A stretch of 64,000 bases of DNA from Dorea sp. D27 (GTDB lineage Bacteria; Bacillota; Clostridia; Lachnospirales; Lachnospiraceae). The notes below the pieces were generated by a model that saw only the letters and a program-made list of their open reading frames with translations, did not search any database and was not told the origin of the DNA. The stretch lies in contig NZ_KQ236743.1 of assembly GCF_001185345.1 (NCBI RefSeq), positions 778,217-842,216 of the forward strand, written 5' to 3'. The translations under genes were made by a program, and so were the position numbers. Shown here in pieces: positions 24,542-33,080 of this stretch (position 1 is its first letter; every line of letters starts with the position of its first letter).

Positions 24542-25561
24542 ATGAAGAAGTTTATTAATAAAGCGGATAATGTAGTTGACGAAGCGATGGAAGGCTTTAC
24601 GTCGTGCTACAGCAATCATTATGAGAAACATCCGGAAGTCAACGCGGTCGTCTCAAAGAGACCAAGGAAGGGTAAGGTGGCTCTTGTCATCGGAGGCGGC
24701 AGTGGACATGAGCCGATGTTCAGCGGATTTGTCGGGGAGGGGCTTGGCGACGCGGCGGCGTGCGGCAATGTGTTTGCATCCCCTGATCCGGGGACGATAT
24801 ATGAGACTGCCCTTGCGGTGGAAAGCGGACGTGGCGTCCTGTTCGTGTACGGGAACTATGCGGGAGACAATCTGAACTTTGATATGGCGGAAGAACTTCT
24901 GGCAGACGAGGAGATAGAAGCTGCCCATGTAAGGGTATGGGATGACTGTGCCTCGGCGCCGAAAGAGCGCATGACTGACAGGCGCGGCATTGCCGGAGAC
25001 CTCTTCGTAATCAAAATTGCCGGGGCTGCGTGCGATAAAGGCATGGGGCTTGCGGAAGCCGTCAAGGTGACGGAGGCCGCCAGGGATAACCTGCGCAGTA
25101 TAGGAGTAGCGACATCGCCGGGACAGATACCTGGGCTTGACAAGCCTACATTTGAAATCGGTGACGATGAGATGGAGTACGGCATGGGAATACATGGCGA
25201 ACGTGGAATCGAACGCACGACGATGAAAGGGGCAGATGAGATCGTAGAATATCTGTACAAGAACATAAAAGAGGAGTTGGAACTTGCCGGCGGGGAGGAG
25301 GTATGTGTCCTCGTAAATGGCCTCGGCAGCACGACCGTGCTCGAGATGAGCATCGCATACAGGAGGCTGAAAGAGCTTTTGGATGAGGACGGCATCACAG
25401 TGCATGATGCAGATATCAACAGCTACTGCACCTGCCAGGAGATGGGAGGGTTCTCCATATCGCTCCTGAAGCTGGACGATACGTTGAAGGAACTGTATGA
25501 CATGCCATGCTATTGTCCGTACTATGCAAAGAAAGGAAAGGAAATGTCATGGAAAGATTGA
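24542..25561 (+). CDS. dhaK: Dihydroxyacetone kinase, DhaK subunit
   Basis: Substrate-binding subunit that holds a short ketose as a hemiaminal on a histidine. The 339-residue product shows IGGGSGHEPMFSGFVGEG, GNVFASPDPGTIYE, YGNYAGDNLNFDMA and the covalent His218 in GMGIHGERGIERT, the same position as in E. coli DhaK. AGGG precedes the ATG. DhaL follows with a 13-bp overlap. No PTS DhaM is present, so the phosphate source is either ATP directly or a DhaM elsewhere. Erythrulose kinases belong to the same family. Confidence 0.93.
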   Translation: MKKFINKADNVVDEAMEGFTSCYSNHYEKHPEVNAVVSKRPRKGKVALVIGGGSGHEPMFSGFVGEGLGDAAACGNVFASPDPGTIYETALAVESGRGVLFVYGNYAGDNLNFDMAEELLADEEIEAAHVRVWDDCASAPKERMTDRRGIAGDLFVIKIAGAACDKGMGLAEAVKVTEAARDNLRSIGVATSPGQIPGLDKPTFEIGDDEMEYGMGIHGERGIERTTMKGADEIVEYLYKNIKEELELAGGEEVCVLVNGLGSTTVLEMSIAYRRLKELLDEDGITVHDADINSYCTCQEMGGFSISLLKLDDTLKELYDMPCYCPYYAKKGKEMSWKD

Positions 25562-26184
25562 ATGCACGACAGGCGAGAGAGATGCTTCTCCATGTTGCAG
25601 ACAGCGTGATAGAGGCAAAACCGATGCTTACGGAAGTAGACAGTGCCATCGGGGACGGCGACCATGGAATCGGCATGGCGGGAGGTCTTAAAAAAGCGAA
25701 AGATAAACTCCTGAAAATGGAAGAGCCGTCCGATGTGTACGCAGTATTTGCGGCTTCAGGCAAGGCCATGCTCATGAGCATGGGCGGAGCGTCGGGGGTG
25801 ATATTCGGGAGCATGTTCCTGGGCGGCGCGAAAGGTATGGAACCGGCTGCAGAGATTGATACAGGGCAGTTTGCCGACATGATGAAGAGAAGCCTCGCGG
25901 CGATAAAGGAGCGCGGGAAAGCAGAGGTGGGAGACAAGACGATGGTAGACGCATTGTCACCTGCCGTCGAGTCCCTGCTTGCACATACGGAAGAGGGATT
26001 TGCCCCCATGCTGGAAAAAGCGCAGGAAGCTGCACATAAAGGTATGGAAAGCACAAAGAAATTGGAAGCGAAGTTCGGGAGGGCTAAGACGCAGGGAACG
26101 ACAATCGGCTTCCAGGACGCAGGGGCCACAAGCGTGTGGATCATCATGAAATCCATGTATGAATATGCTGCACGGCAAAAATAG
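25549..26184 (+). CDS. dhaL: Dihydroxyacetone kinase, DhaL (nucleotide-binding) subunit
   Basis: All-helical subunit that binds the ADP/ATP coenzyme with two Mg ions. Its three Asp ligands appear as Asp31, Asp36 and Asp38 (LTEVDSAIGDGDHGIGMAGG). SMGGASGVIFGSMF and VGDKTMVDALSPAVESL are conserved contacts. The 211-residue length is normal. The start at 25549 lies inside the end of dhaK (13-bp overlap), which implies translational coupling. Together with DhaK it phosphorylates dihydroxyacetone or a C4 ketose such as erythrulose. Confidence 0.93.
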   Translation: MERLNARQAREMLLHVADSVIEAKPMLTEVDSAIGDGDHGIGMAGGLKKAKDKLLKMEEPSDVYAVFAASGKAMLMSMGGASGVIFGSMFLGGAKGMEPAAEIDTGQFADMMKRSLAAIKERGKAEVGDKTMVDALSPAVESLLAHTEEGFAPMLEKAQEAAHKGMESTKKLEAKFGRAKTQGTTIGFQDAGATSVWIIMKSMYEYAARQK

Positions 26185-26194
26185 GAAAAAGAAA

Positions 26195-26227
26195 CTGCAG
26201 AATGCCTGTTCTAAGGACATTCTGCAG
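26195..26227 (-). terminator. Terminator between dhaL and the lsrR-lsrK-cupin operon
   Basis: Stem CTGCAGAATG (26195-26204) with CATTCTGCAG (26218-26227). The minus-strand side is followed by TTTCTTTTTCC, so it best serves the cupin gene's transcript. The plus side has no T-run. Confidence 0.65.
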
Positions 26228-26235
26228 CAGCTGAA

Positions 26236-26574
26236 TCAGTCGACCTCGATTTTATCGGAATCCTGGTAAGGTGCAAGCGTTGAAATCATCTTCACCGGTC
26301 CGCCGGAATTGTTGACGACGTAGTGAACTTCTTCCGGTTCGATATGTATCAGGTCACCGGCTTTAAGCGTATGGGTGGTGCCGTCCACGATGATGTCGAC
26401 CTCGCCTTCCAGGATGAAGAAGTTCTCCTCCATAATATTGTGGTAATGTGCTTTGAAATCTTGTCCGGACTGGAACTGTACTACAGCAAAGTTGCTGCGC
26501 GGGCCTTTCATGAGATATTTCGGGCCGCTGTCGCCGAAACGGTATTCCTTTTCGTTTTCATTGATGATAAACAT
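26236..26574 (-). CDS. Cupin-domain protein
   Basis: A 112-residue single cupin barrel. Motif 1 reads FKAHYHNIMEENFFILEGEV with two His and a Glu as metal ligands, and motif 2 reads GDLIHIEPEEVHYVVNN. AAAGGAG precedes the ATG. It is the third gene of the lsrR-lsrK operon, 28 bp after lsrK. Enterobacterial lsr loci have LsrG at the end of the other operon, and no cupin. The cupin may therefore be an isomerase or a binding protein for phospho-AI-2 products; this is inference from location. Confidence 0.85.
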   Translation of the reverse strand: MFIINENEKEYRFGDSGPKYLMKGPRSNFAVVQFQSGQDFKAHYHNIMEENFFILEGEVDIIVDGTTHTLKAGDLIHIEPEEVHYVVNNSGGPVKMISTLAPYQDSDKIEVD

Positions 26575-26602
26575 GATATAAATCTCCTTTCTTTGTTATA
26601 TA

Positions 26603-28165
26603 TTATAAACCTGGCGCTATCCACATATTTTTGGTCAGCTTCCTGTCGGCCAGCTCAAGCTGTGCACGGTATACTTCTTTCCAGGTTTTGTAAAGCTTGT
26701 CATATGTATCATGGTTTTTGGCGTCCGGGTAATACGTGCGCTCAATATGGCACAGCTCTTTTGCTGTCTCCCGGATGTCTTTGTAGATGCCGGCGCCTAT
26801 GCCGGCCAGGATAGCCGCTCCAAGCGCGGTAGCCTCACGCACCTTTGGTACGTGTACCGGTATACCAATTACATCGGACAAAATCTGGCACCAGAGAGGA
26901 CTCTTTGAAGCGCCGGAAGCAAACGTAATCTCCTCAGGCAGTCGACCGGTCACAGAAGCGACAAGTTCCATATTGCCCCGTGTAACCATGGCAGAGTTCT
27001 CCATAATAGCCCGGTAGAAGGTGTAGCGGTTGAATTTGTCGGCATCAAGAGCAAAGTTCGTAAATGTGGGGGCCGCGTGCTTCCAGTTGATGAAATTCAT
27101 CACATCGGAGAAAGCGCAGAGCATCCCGTTGCTGCCGGCCGGTATTTTTTCGGCCTGGATATTCATGTAATAATATGGATCCTTCCCTGTCTCTTCCGCC
27201 TTCTGCTTTTCAGGCTGACAGAAGGCGTCCCGGTACCAGCGCATTACGAGTCCGGGATAGAAGGCGAGCGCCTCGTACTGCCAGATGCCTGGGACAGCGT
27301 GGCAGTTCATCCTCACGCGGCAGCCCGGATCGGTCTTGACCGTATCGGTGTTGTACTCGAACTGCCAGAAACTTCCCCCGAACACGGCAGCCTGCCCGGG
27401 TGCCACGACTCCGACACCGATACAGCCAAGCTGGGCGTCACCACCTCCGGCAACCACGGCAGAGGACTCGGACAGCCCGGTCTGCATGGCGGCGGAAGAG
27501 GAGACATATCCGACTACCGTACCGCTTTCCTGTACCGGCGGATAGATGTCATCCCTGATACGGCACTTTCTTGCGATATCTGTATCCCAGGCCCTCGTGG
27601 AGAGGTTGAAGATGCCGGTAGTACATCCGTTGCTTGGCTCGCATGCCAGTATACCGGTTAACTTATAGATAAGCCAATCGTTGAACATGCTCACATAAGC
27701 TGCCTTTTCATATAACTCAGGCATCTTGTTTTTTACCCAGAGTATACGGGGGATGGCGTCAAGCGCGAATGTCTGTCCGGATACGGAATAGCTGTCCCTT
27801 TCCAGCGTTTTGGACTGAGAGCGCAGTTCAGACACCTCGTCACCTGACCGTGCATCGACATTGGCGCATGCCCATATTTCGCGAAAATCAGCGTCGTAGA
27901 GCACGATTCCCTCGCGCATGCACGTAGTTGAGACTGCGGCGATATCCGAAGGGGATATGCCTGTGTCCCGCAGTACATTTTTGATACATTGTACCGTAAG
28001 GTTCCAGTTGTTGTTCCAGTCGAAATCCATAGACCCAGGATATCGTGGATCTTCGAGATGTTCCCATTCATGCTGGGACACACCGAGCTGATTGCCGGCC
28101 GTATCAAAAAGGACAGCGCGGACGCTCCCGGTACCGGCATCAAGTGCCATTAAATAGCTTGCCAT
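26603..28165 (-). CDS. lsrK: Autoinducer-2 kinase LsrK
   Basis: FGGY-family kinase that phosphorylates AI-2 (open DPD form) in the cytoplasm, trapping it and making the LsrR ligand. The 520-residue sequence matches E. coli LsrK at long, distinctive blocks: YLMALDAGTGSVRAVLFD, MREGIVLYDADF, IWACANVDARSG, GGGDAQLGCIGVGVV, and the end KNMWIAPGL (E. coli SLWKAPGL). The LsrK-type blocks set it apart from xylulokinases. The start at 28165 follows AAGGAGG. It lies 21 bp after lsrR and before a cupin gene. Confidence 0.93.
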   Translation of the reverse strand: MASYLMALDAGTGSVRAVLFDTAGNQLGVSQHEWEHLEDPRYPGSMDFDWNNNWNLTVQCIKNVLRDTGISPSDIAAVSTTCMREGIVLYDADFREIWACANVDARSGDEVSELRSQSKTLERDSYSVSGQTFALDAIPRILWVKNKMPELYEKAAYVSMFNDWLIYKLTGILACEPSNGCTTGIFNLSTRAWDTDIARKCRIRDDIYPPVQESGTVVGYVSSSAAMQTGLSESSAVVAGGGDAQLGCIGVGVVAPGQAAVFGGSFWQFEYNTDTVKTDPGCRVRMNCHAVPGIWQYEALAFYPGLVMRWYRDAFCQPEKQKAEETGKDPYYYMNIQAEKIPAGSNGMLCAFSDVMNFINWKHAAPTFTNFALDADKFNRYTFYRAIMENSAMVTRGNMELVASVTGRLPEEITFASGASKSPLWCQILSDVIGIPVHVPKVREATALGAAILAGIGAGIYKDIRETAKELCHIERTYYPDAKNHDTYDKLYKTWKEVYRAQLELADRKLTKNMWIAPGL

Positions 28166-28186
28166 AATAAAGGCCTCCTTCATATA

Positions 28187-29128
28187 TTAGTAATTGTTTA
28201 ACAGTTGCTTTGCAGTAATATCATCCGTGATGAGTATATCGAGGTAACTGCCGTTGAGAGCCGCGGCGATTGCAGGCAGCTTCTCCACACCGGTGGCGGC
28301 GCCTATCACATTGTTGAGCGTCTTCAGCTTTTCAAGAGGGGTACTTATGATACGCGCGTCAAAGTCTGAATTGACGAGCCGGCCCTGAGCGTCTATAAAA
28401 TGAGTGATCAGGTCGCCTACCGCACCCTGCATCTTTAAAAGGAGATAGTCGTTGTTGGTCAGCCGGGAAGATTTTAGTATCGTTGCATCCGTGTTCATGC
28501 CTCCGATGCCTATCAGGGTGAGATTCGCAAGTTCTGTCATCTTGGATATCTCGGACAGGGAAGCTTCCTCCATCATAGATGCGGCAAGCTCCCGGGAGGA
28601 CATAATAAGAGGAGCGGGATACAGGTACAGCTTGGCACCGTATATCCTGGAATGGGCATCGGGCAGATAGTTGGTGATGCCGCCGGTCAGCGATACGAGA
28701 GAGATCGTCGCGGAGACGCAGCGGGAAAGATGGCTGAGCGCGCGCATTACAGTCTCGCCGTAACCGAAGTTGATATAGCAGCTGTCCGTAATATGGTTCT
28801 GGATATACATTGCAGCAGCTTTCGCTACAGTCTCGGTCTGGTTATCCTTGTCAGACCCGGCGGGAACGATATAGCAGTCCTTCAGGCTGTACTTGCGGAT
28901 CAGCTCCTGTTCCATAGAGAGGAACTCGTCGGTATCGGGCTTGATATGAATCTGTATGATTCCTTCCTGGCGCGCACGGTCTAGCAGCCGGAGCACCTTG
29001 ATGCGGGAAATGTTGAGCTTTTCGGCGATAGACTGCTGTGTAAGCCCTTCCATATAGTAGTACCAGGATGCTTTATAGAGCAGGTTTTTTTCAAACTGCG
29101 TGTTGTTTTCTGAACTTATATCAGCCAT
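28187..29128 (-). CDS. lsrR: SorC/DeoR-type regulator LsrR
   Basis: Repressor of lsr genes that is released by phospho-AI-2. The 313-residue protein has an N-terminal helix-turn-helix (YMEGLTQQSIAEKLNISRIK) and a SorC sugar-binding domain with NFGYGETVMRALSHLS, VSLTGGITNYL, PAPLIMSSRELA, and KMQGAVGDLITHFIDAQGRL. These parallel E. coli LsrR closely. The start at 29128 follows AAGGAGGATACT; an ATG 22 codons upstream is unlikely. It diverges from lsrA, as in E. coli. LsrR-like proteins may bind the TTTGTAAACAAA dyad at 29184-29195. Confidence 0.9.
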   Translation of the reverse strand: MADISSENNTQFEKNLLYKASWYYYMEGLTQQSIAEKLNISRIKVLRLLDRARQEGIIQIHIKPDTDEFLSMEQELIRKYSLKDCYIVPAGSDKDNQTETVAKAAAMYIQNHITDSCYINFGYGETVMRALSHLSRCVSATISLVSLTGGITNYLPDAHSRIYGAKLYLYPAPLIMSSRELAASMMEEASLSEISKMTELANLTLIGIGGMNTDATILKSSRLTNNDYLLLKMQGAVGDLITHFIDAQGRLVNSDFDARIISTPLEKLKTLNNVIGAATGVEKLPAIAAALNGSYLDILITDDITAKQLLNNY

Positions 29129-29167
29129 AGTATCCTCCTTTTGTATGACGTGATGTACAAAAGTAAA

Positions 29168-29196
29168 ATTATAGTGCAAATGTTTTGTAAACAAAT
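29168..29196 (-). promoter_or_regulatory. lsrR-lsrK promoter -10 with TTTGT-AA-ACAAA dyad
   Basis: On the minus strand TATAAT lies at 29173-29168, and a dyad TTTGT-AA-ACAAA at 29184-29195 overlaps the expected -35 zone. This is a plausible LsrR autorepression site. The -35 element itself is weak. Confidence 0.5.
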
Positions 29197-29338
29197 TATA
29201 ACAGCATATGGGCGCACTGTCAAATAAATTTCTGCACAGATTTTCGCCTCTTGATGGAGCGGTAGGGCAAAGTGCATAAAAAATAAGACAAAATTATAAC
29301 TAAAATGTATAAAACAACAAATGCAGACAACAAAGATG

Positions 29339-29397
29339 TTGACAAACTGTGAACAGATATGTATGATGAAACTAAATCAGAACATCGGTATACCGGT
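29339..29397 (+). promoter_or_regulatory. lsrACDBF promoter and ATCGGTATACCGGT operator
   Basis: TTGACA (29339-29344), a 17-bp spacer, TATGAT (29362-29367). The palindrome ATCGGTATACCGGT at 29384-29397 starts 17 bp past the -10 element. Core elements and operator placement are the same as at 22973-23029, so the same repressor should act on both. Confidence 0.82.
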
Positions 29398-29484
29398 GTG
29401 GAAACTGAGAAACAAGCATAAACAAAAGTTTATCCATTGAACAAAAGTATTACAACATAAATAACTGGAATGGAGGTGCATAAA

Positions 29485-30996
29485 ATGCAGGCTGTTAAGA
29501 ACAAACCTGACGGCGAAGCGCTGCTGAAGGTAAAAGATATACGCAAATCCTTTGGTTCTAACGAAGTGCTCAAAGGTATCAACTTGGAACTGCGCGAAGG
29601 GGAAGTGATAGCCCTGATTGGAGGCAACGGCGCCGGAAAAAGTACGCTTATGAAAATCATCATGGGCATATACCGGCAGGATGAGGGGGAGATATACATC
29701 GACGGAGAGATGATAGACATCTCAAAGTCTTCTACGGCACTTGCCAATGGAATTTATCTCGTGCCACAGGAGCCGATGCTCTTTCCGAACATGACCGTGG
29801 AAGAAAATGTCGCCATGGGATTTGACGAGAAGAAGAATGAGATACATAAACGTATGGTGGAGATGATTGAACATCTCGGCTGGGACCTGAAGCTGGAAAG
29901 GAAGGCCAATACGCTGTCCATAGCAGAGCAGCAGCTTGTGGAAATATTGAAGGGGCTGCTCAGGAATGCGAGGATACTGATACTGGATGAGCCGACGTCG
30001 TCACTCAGCTTCAACGAGGCAGAATCCCTGTTTAAACTGGTGGAGGAGCTGAAGCAGAAGAACATCGGCATCTTCTATATCACCCACAGGCTGACGGAGG
30101 TGTTTCAGATTGCGACCCATGTGGCTATCATGAGGGATGGCGTCGTGAGCCTGAGCGGTGAGGTGTCTGAATTTGAAAAGAGCCATCTTGTCAAAGCTCT
30201 GCTTCCGCCGGATTCGGAACTTAAGACGGCAGGAGAAAGGGTGGAGATAGATTATACGTCGGCGGAACCGGTGCTGCAGCTTAAGGACTTCAGCGGATAC
30301 GGGTTCAGCAACCTGAATCTGGAAGTATATGCAGGGGAAATCCTTGGAGTAGCCGGGGTCGTCGGTGCGGGCAGGACGGAATTCGCAACAACGGTATTCG
30401 GTATGGATAAGGTGAAATCGGGCAAGGTGCTTCTGGACGGCGAGGATATAACCGGCTTCAGCACACGCAGAGTGCTGGACAAAGGTGTCAACTATGTGCC
30501 GGAAGACAGGTTCCTGAACGGAATCTTCAAGATAAGAGAAGTGGGGTGGAATATCTCGTCCGCCCAGATACGGAATATGAGCAGGCTGTTCCTCAACAGA
30601 AAAAAGGAGGCAGAGCTGGCCGATCAATATATCAGTGACTTCCGTATCAAGGTAACGGGACAGGACCAGATTATGGGCTCCCTCTCCGGCGGCAACCAGC
30701 AAAAAGGCGTTATCGCCAGAGCACTGTCGACGAGACCGAAAGTCGTCATACTGGATGAACCGACACGGGGGATTGACGCAGGTGCACGTGGGGATGTGTA
30801 TTCCATCATAGGCAAGCTGAAAAAGCAGGGAGTGGCAATATTGCTCATATCCTCTGATCTGGAAGAAATTGTAGAACTGAGTGACAGGGCTGTTTCTATG
30901 TACCAAGGACATATCAATCATACATTTACGAGAGAAAAGATCGACCTTGATAATCTGACGGCCGCGTCATTCGGAGTGTACGAGGAAGGAGAGTAA
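29485..30996 (+). CDS. lsrA: AI-2 import ABC ATPase LsrA (twin-domain)
   Basis: ATP-binding protein of a carbohydrate-type (CUT2) importer, 503 aa with two ABC modules. Module 1 has Walker A GGNGAGKST, signature LSIAEQQ and DEPTSSL. Module 2 has the usual degenerate Walker A (AGVVGAGRTE), LSGGNQQK and DEPTRGID. The ATG at 29485 is 7 bp from GGAGGTG; an ATG at 29470 overlaps that site. It heads the lsrA-C-D-B-F operon. RbsA-type ATPases are similar, and the LsrA call rests on the neighbouring LsrB/F/K/R set. Confidence 0.9.
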   Translation: MQAVKNKPDGEALLKVKDIRKSFGSNEVLKGINLELREGEVIALIGGNGAGKSTLMKIIMGIYRQDEGEIYIDGEMIDISKSSTALANGIYLVPQEPMLFPNMTVEENVAMGFDEKKNEIHKRMVEMIEHLGWDLKLERKANTLSIAEQQLVEILKGLLRNARILILDEPTSSLSFNEAESLFKLVEELKQKNIGIFYITHRLTEVFQIATHVAIMRDGVVSLSGEVSEFEKSHLVKALLPPDSELKTAGERVEIDYTSAEPVLQLKDFSGYGFSNLNLEVYAGEILGVAGVVGAGRTEFATTVFGMDKVKSGKVLLDGEDITGFSTRRVLDKGVNYVPEDRFLNGIFKIREVGWNISSAQIRNMSRLFLNRKKEAELADQYISDFRIKVTGQDQIMGSLSGGNQQKGVIARALSTRPKVVILDEPTRGIDAGARGDVYSIIGKLKKQGVAILLISSDLEEIVELSDRAVSMYQGHINHTFTREKIDLDNLTAASFGVYEEGE

Positions 30997-30998
30997 TT

Positions 30999-32012
30999 AT
31001 GGAGAAGATAAAAAAAGCGCTGAAGGCCAGGGAACTGTCTTCGCTGCTCTGCCTCGTAGTGATGTTTCTGCTTGTCGGAGTCGTGAACCCAAGTTTCCTG
31101 AAACCACAGAATATACTGCTGTGCTTTAACGGTTCTATCGTATACGTGCTCATAGCCATAGGAATGGCATTTGTAATCCTGACGGGTGAGATTGACTGTT
31201 CCATCGGAGCACAGCTCGGACTGTCGGCCGCGGTGTGCGCGACCTATCTGCGGGAAGGAGCATCCTGGGGGATGGCGATAGCCCTCTGCGTCCTGGTCGG
31301 TCTCGTATGCGGAACGATCAACGGCATCGGAGTGACGGTCCTGAAGATTCCGTCCATCATCATGACCCTTGGCACGAACGGAATATACAGGGGACTGATA
31401 TATCTGTATACAGGCGGCAAATGGGTGGAGAACCTCCCGTCTGGCTTCAAGCAGCTCGCCCAAAAGAATGTGGCGGGGAACTTGAGCTGGTTCTTCGTTA
31501 TGGATCTGGTGATCATGGTGCTTATCTTCCTGTTTCTCGTCAAGACGAAGAGAGGGAAGCGGTTCGCTGCTGTAGGTGACAACGAGGCAGGAGCGAACCT
31601 GATAGGAATCCCTGTACTGGCAACAAAGATGAAAGCGTTTATGATATGCGGGCTGTTCGCCGCGTTCGGGGCAATCCTCTATGTAAGCCGCGTAGGTTTC
31701 GTAACCGCCATTTCCGGAAATGGATATGAGATGAAAGCAATCGCGGCATGCGTCATAGGAGGCATCAGCCTGACCGGAGGAGTAGGCACGGTTATCGGCG
31801 CGTCAATCGGCGGTATCATAATGGCGTCCATCAGCCGTCTGCTCGTATTTTTGAAAATTTCATCTGATTATGATAATACGATTACCGGTATCCTCTTGAT
31901 CGTAATCGTAGTAGTGGATGCACTCGTACAGAGAAGGTCGGTGGAAAAGGCTAGAAGAGAAAGGCTGTCGGCAAGGGTAACTGCAGCTGAGGGAGGTGCT
32001 TTTAATGAATAA
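30999..32012 (+). CDS. lsrC: AI-2 import permease LsrC
   Basis: A 337-residue membrane permease of the CUT2 (RbsC/BPD_transp_2) family with about ten hydrophobic segments. Conserved pieces include LTGEIDCSIGAQLGLSAAVC, PSIIMTLGTNGIYRGLIYLY and the C-terminal GGISLTGGVGTVIGASIGG loop that contacts the ATPase. It starts 2 bp after lsrA and overlaps lsrD by 8 bp. With LsrD it forms the channel. The order lsrA-C-D is that of the enteric operon. Confidence 0.88.
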   Translation: MEKIKKALKARELSSLLCLVVMFLLVGVVNPSFLKPQNILLCFNGSIVYVLIAIGMAFVILTGEIDCSIGAQLGLSAAVCATYLREGASWGMAIALCVLVGLVCGTINGIGVTVLKIPSIIMTLGTNGIYRGLIYLYTGGKWVENLPSGFKQLAQKNVAGNLSWFFVMDLVIMVLIFLFLVKTKRGKRFAAVGDNEAGANLIGIPVLATKMKAFMICGLFAAFGAILYVSRVGFVTAISGNGYEMKAIAACVIGGISLTGGVGTVIGASIGGIIMASISRLLVFLKISSDYDNTITGILLIVIVVVDALVQRRSVEKARRERLSARVTAAEGGAFNE

Positions 32013-33012
32013 GATGAAAGGGTTAAAGAGCAAAGTCTTCAGCTGGGAGATGTTCCTGATTGTGATACTGCTCCTTGAGATTCTCGTATTCGGACAGCTC
32101 AATCCAAGATTTCTGCGTCTGAATGTACTGATGGGAAGTATCAATGACTTCATCTCTATATGCATCATTTCACTGTTTGTCACTTTTGTAATGGTGACGG
32201 GCGGTATAGATATACAGGCAGGATCCATCGTGGGTCTTACATCGATTACGATAGGGCTGCTCTGGCAGGACAAAGGTTTCAATGTATGGGCAGCGGTGCT
32301 TGTCAGCATACTGGTGGGGACGCTGTGCGGACTCTTAAGTGGATTTTTCGTGGCCTACACGGGGGTTCAGCCGATGGTAGTCACGCTGGGAGGGTCGTTC
32401 CTGTACTCGGGGCTTGCGCTCGCGGTCGTCAATATGTCATCGTCCGAGGCATACGAAGGCATCAGTGGCTTTCCGGAATCCTTCATGAAACTGTCATCGG
32501 GAAATATCGCAGGCATGCCCAACCAGCTGATCATATTTATCGCACTTGTCGTTATCGCGTATATATTGCTGCATAAGACGAAGTATGGGAGATATATCTT
32601 CCTCTGCGGTGTCAATTCAAGTGCATGCCGGTATTCAGGTATCCGGGTCAGACCTATCATCATGAGTACATACGGACTGTCCGGAATGAGCGCCGCACTG
32701 GCGGGCGTAGTGCTAACAAGTTATCTCGGTTCGGCCAAATCGGACCTGGGAAGCTCGCTGACGCTGCCAATCATCACGGCAGTCGTTCTCGGAGGAACGT
32801 CCAATCTCGGAGGAAAGGGAGGCGTCATTGGAACAGCTCTGGCAGCATGCGTCATCGGCATCTTAAAATTCGGGCTGAACATGTCAGGCATGGCGTCGCA
32901 GTATCTCGATATTCCGGTAGGGATCCTTCTTATCATAGTCCTTGCATTCCGCATGACGGGCAGCGGCAATACAAAGCTGCTGGCAAGGCTGAAAAAGAAC
33001 AGGGGGAAATAA
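32005..33012 (+). CDS. lsrD: AI-2 import permease LsrD
   Basis: Second CUT2 permease, 335 aa, with a hydrophobic profile like LsrC. Motifs are VTGGIDIQAGSIVGLTSITI, PMVVTLGGSFLYSGLAL and the ATPase-coupling LGGTSNLGGKGGVIGTALA. The ATG at 32005 follows GGGAGGTG and lies inside the end of lsrC (8-bp overlap). The two permeases are clearly different sequences, as in LsrC/LsrD and unlike the single RbsC of ribose transporters. This supports the AI-2 assignment. Confidence 0.87.
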   Translation: MNKMKGLKSKVFSWEMFLIVILLLEILVFGQLNPRFLRLNVLMGSINDFISICIISLFVTFVMVTGGIDIQAGSIVGLTSITIGLLWQDKGFNVWAAVLVSILVGTLCGLLSGFFVAYTGVQPMVVTLGGSFLYSGLALAVVNMSSSEAYEGISGFPESFMKLSSGNIAGMPNQLIIFIALVVIAYILLHKTKYGRYIFLCGVNSSACRYSGIRVRPIIMSTYGLSGMSAALAGVVLTSYLGSAKSDLGSSLTLPIITAVVLGGTSNLGGKGGVIGTALAACVIGILKFGLNMSGMASQYLDIPVGILLIIVLAFRMTGSGNTKLLARLKKNRGK

Positions 33013-33033
33013 AGGCTGCCGGTTATAAAGTGA

Positions 33034-33055
33034 TTATTATAAGTGTTTATAATAA
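33034..33055 (+). other. AU-rich intercistronic hairpin before lsrB
   Basis: Perfect 9-bp stem TTATTATAA / TTATAATAA with a 4-base loop, in the 68-bp gap between lsrD and lsrB and just upstream of AAAGGAGG. It may separate or stabilise the lsrB message, since binding proteins are usually needed in excess over permeases. Confidence 0.5.
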
Positions 33056-33080
33056 TAAAAAATTAAAGGAGGACTAAAGA

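Larger units (their letters stand above)
29129..29484. promoter_or_regulatory. Divergent lsrR/lsrA regulatory region
   Basis: The 356-bp intergenic space holds no gene. It carries the lsrR promoter with a TTTGT-AA-ACAAA dyad on the lsrR side. On the lsrA side are a canonical promoter and an ATCGGTATACCGGT palindrome. ACAAAAGT occurs three times (29157, 29422 and 29441), the last two 19 bp apart, just before the lsrA start. Two separate operator types here imply two regulators. Confidence 0.6.

Noticed and set aside
26856..27658. CCGG-type half palindromes inside lsrK (ACCGGTATACC at 26856 and AGTATACCGGT near 27648)
   Set aside because: Both are partial, lie in coding sequence and have no promoter nearby. 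They are probably codon-use coincidences.
30001..30921. 306-codon minus-strand open frame over lsrA
   Set aside because: No ribosome site or homology, and it lies wholly within lsrA, which has full ABC motifs.
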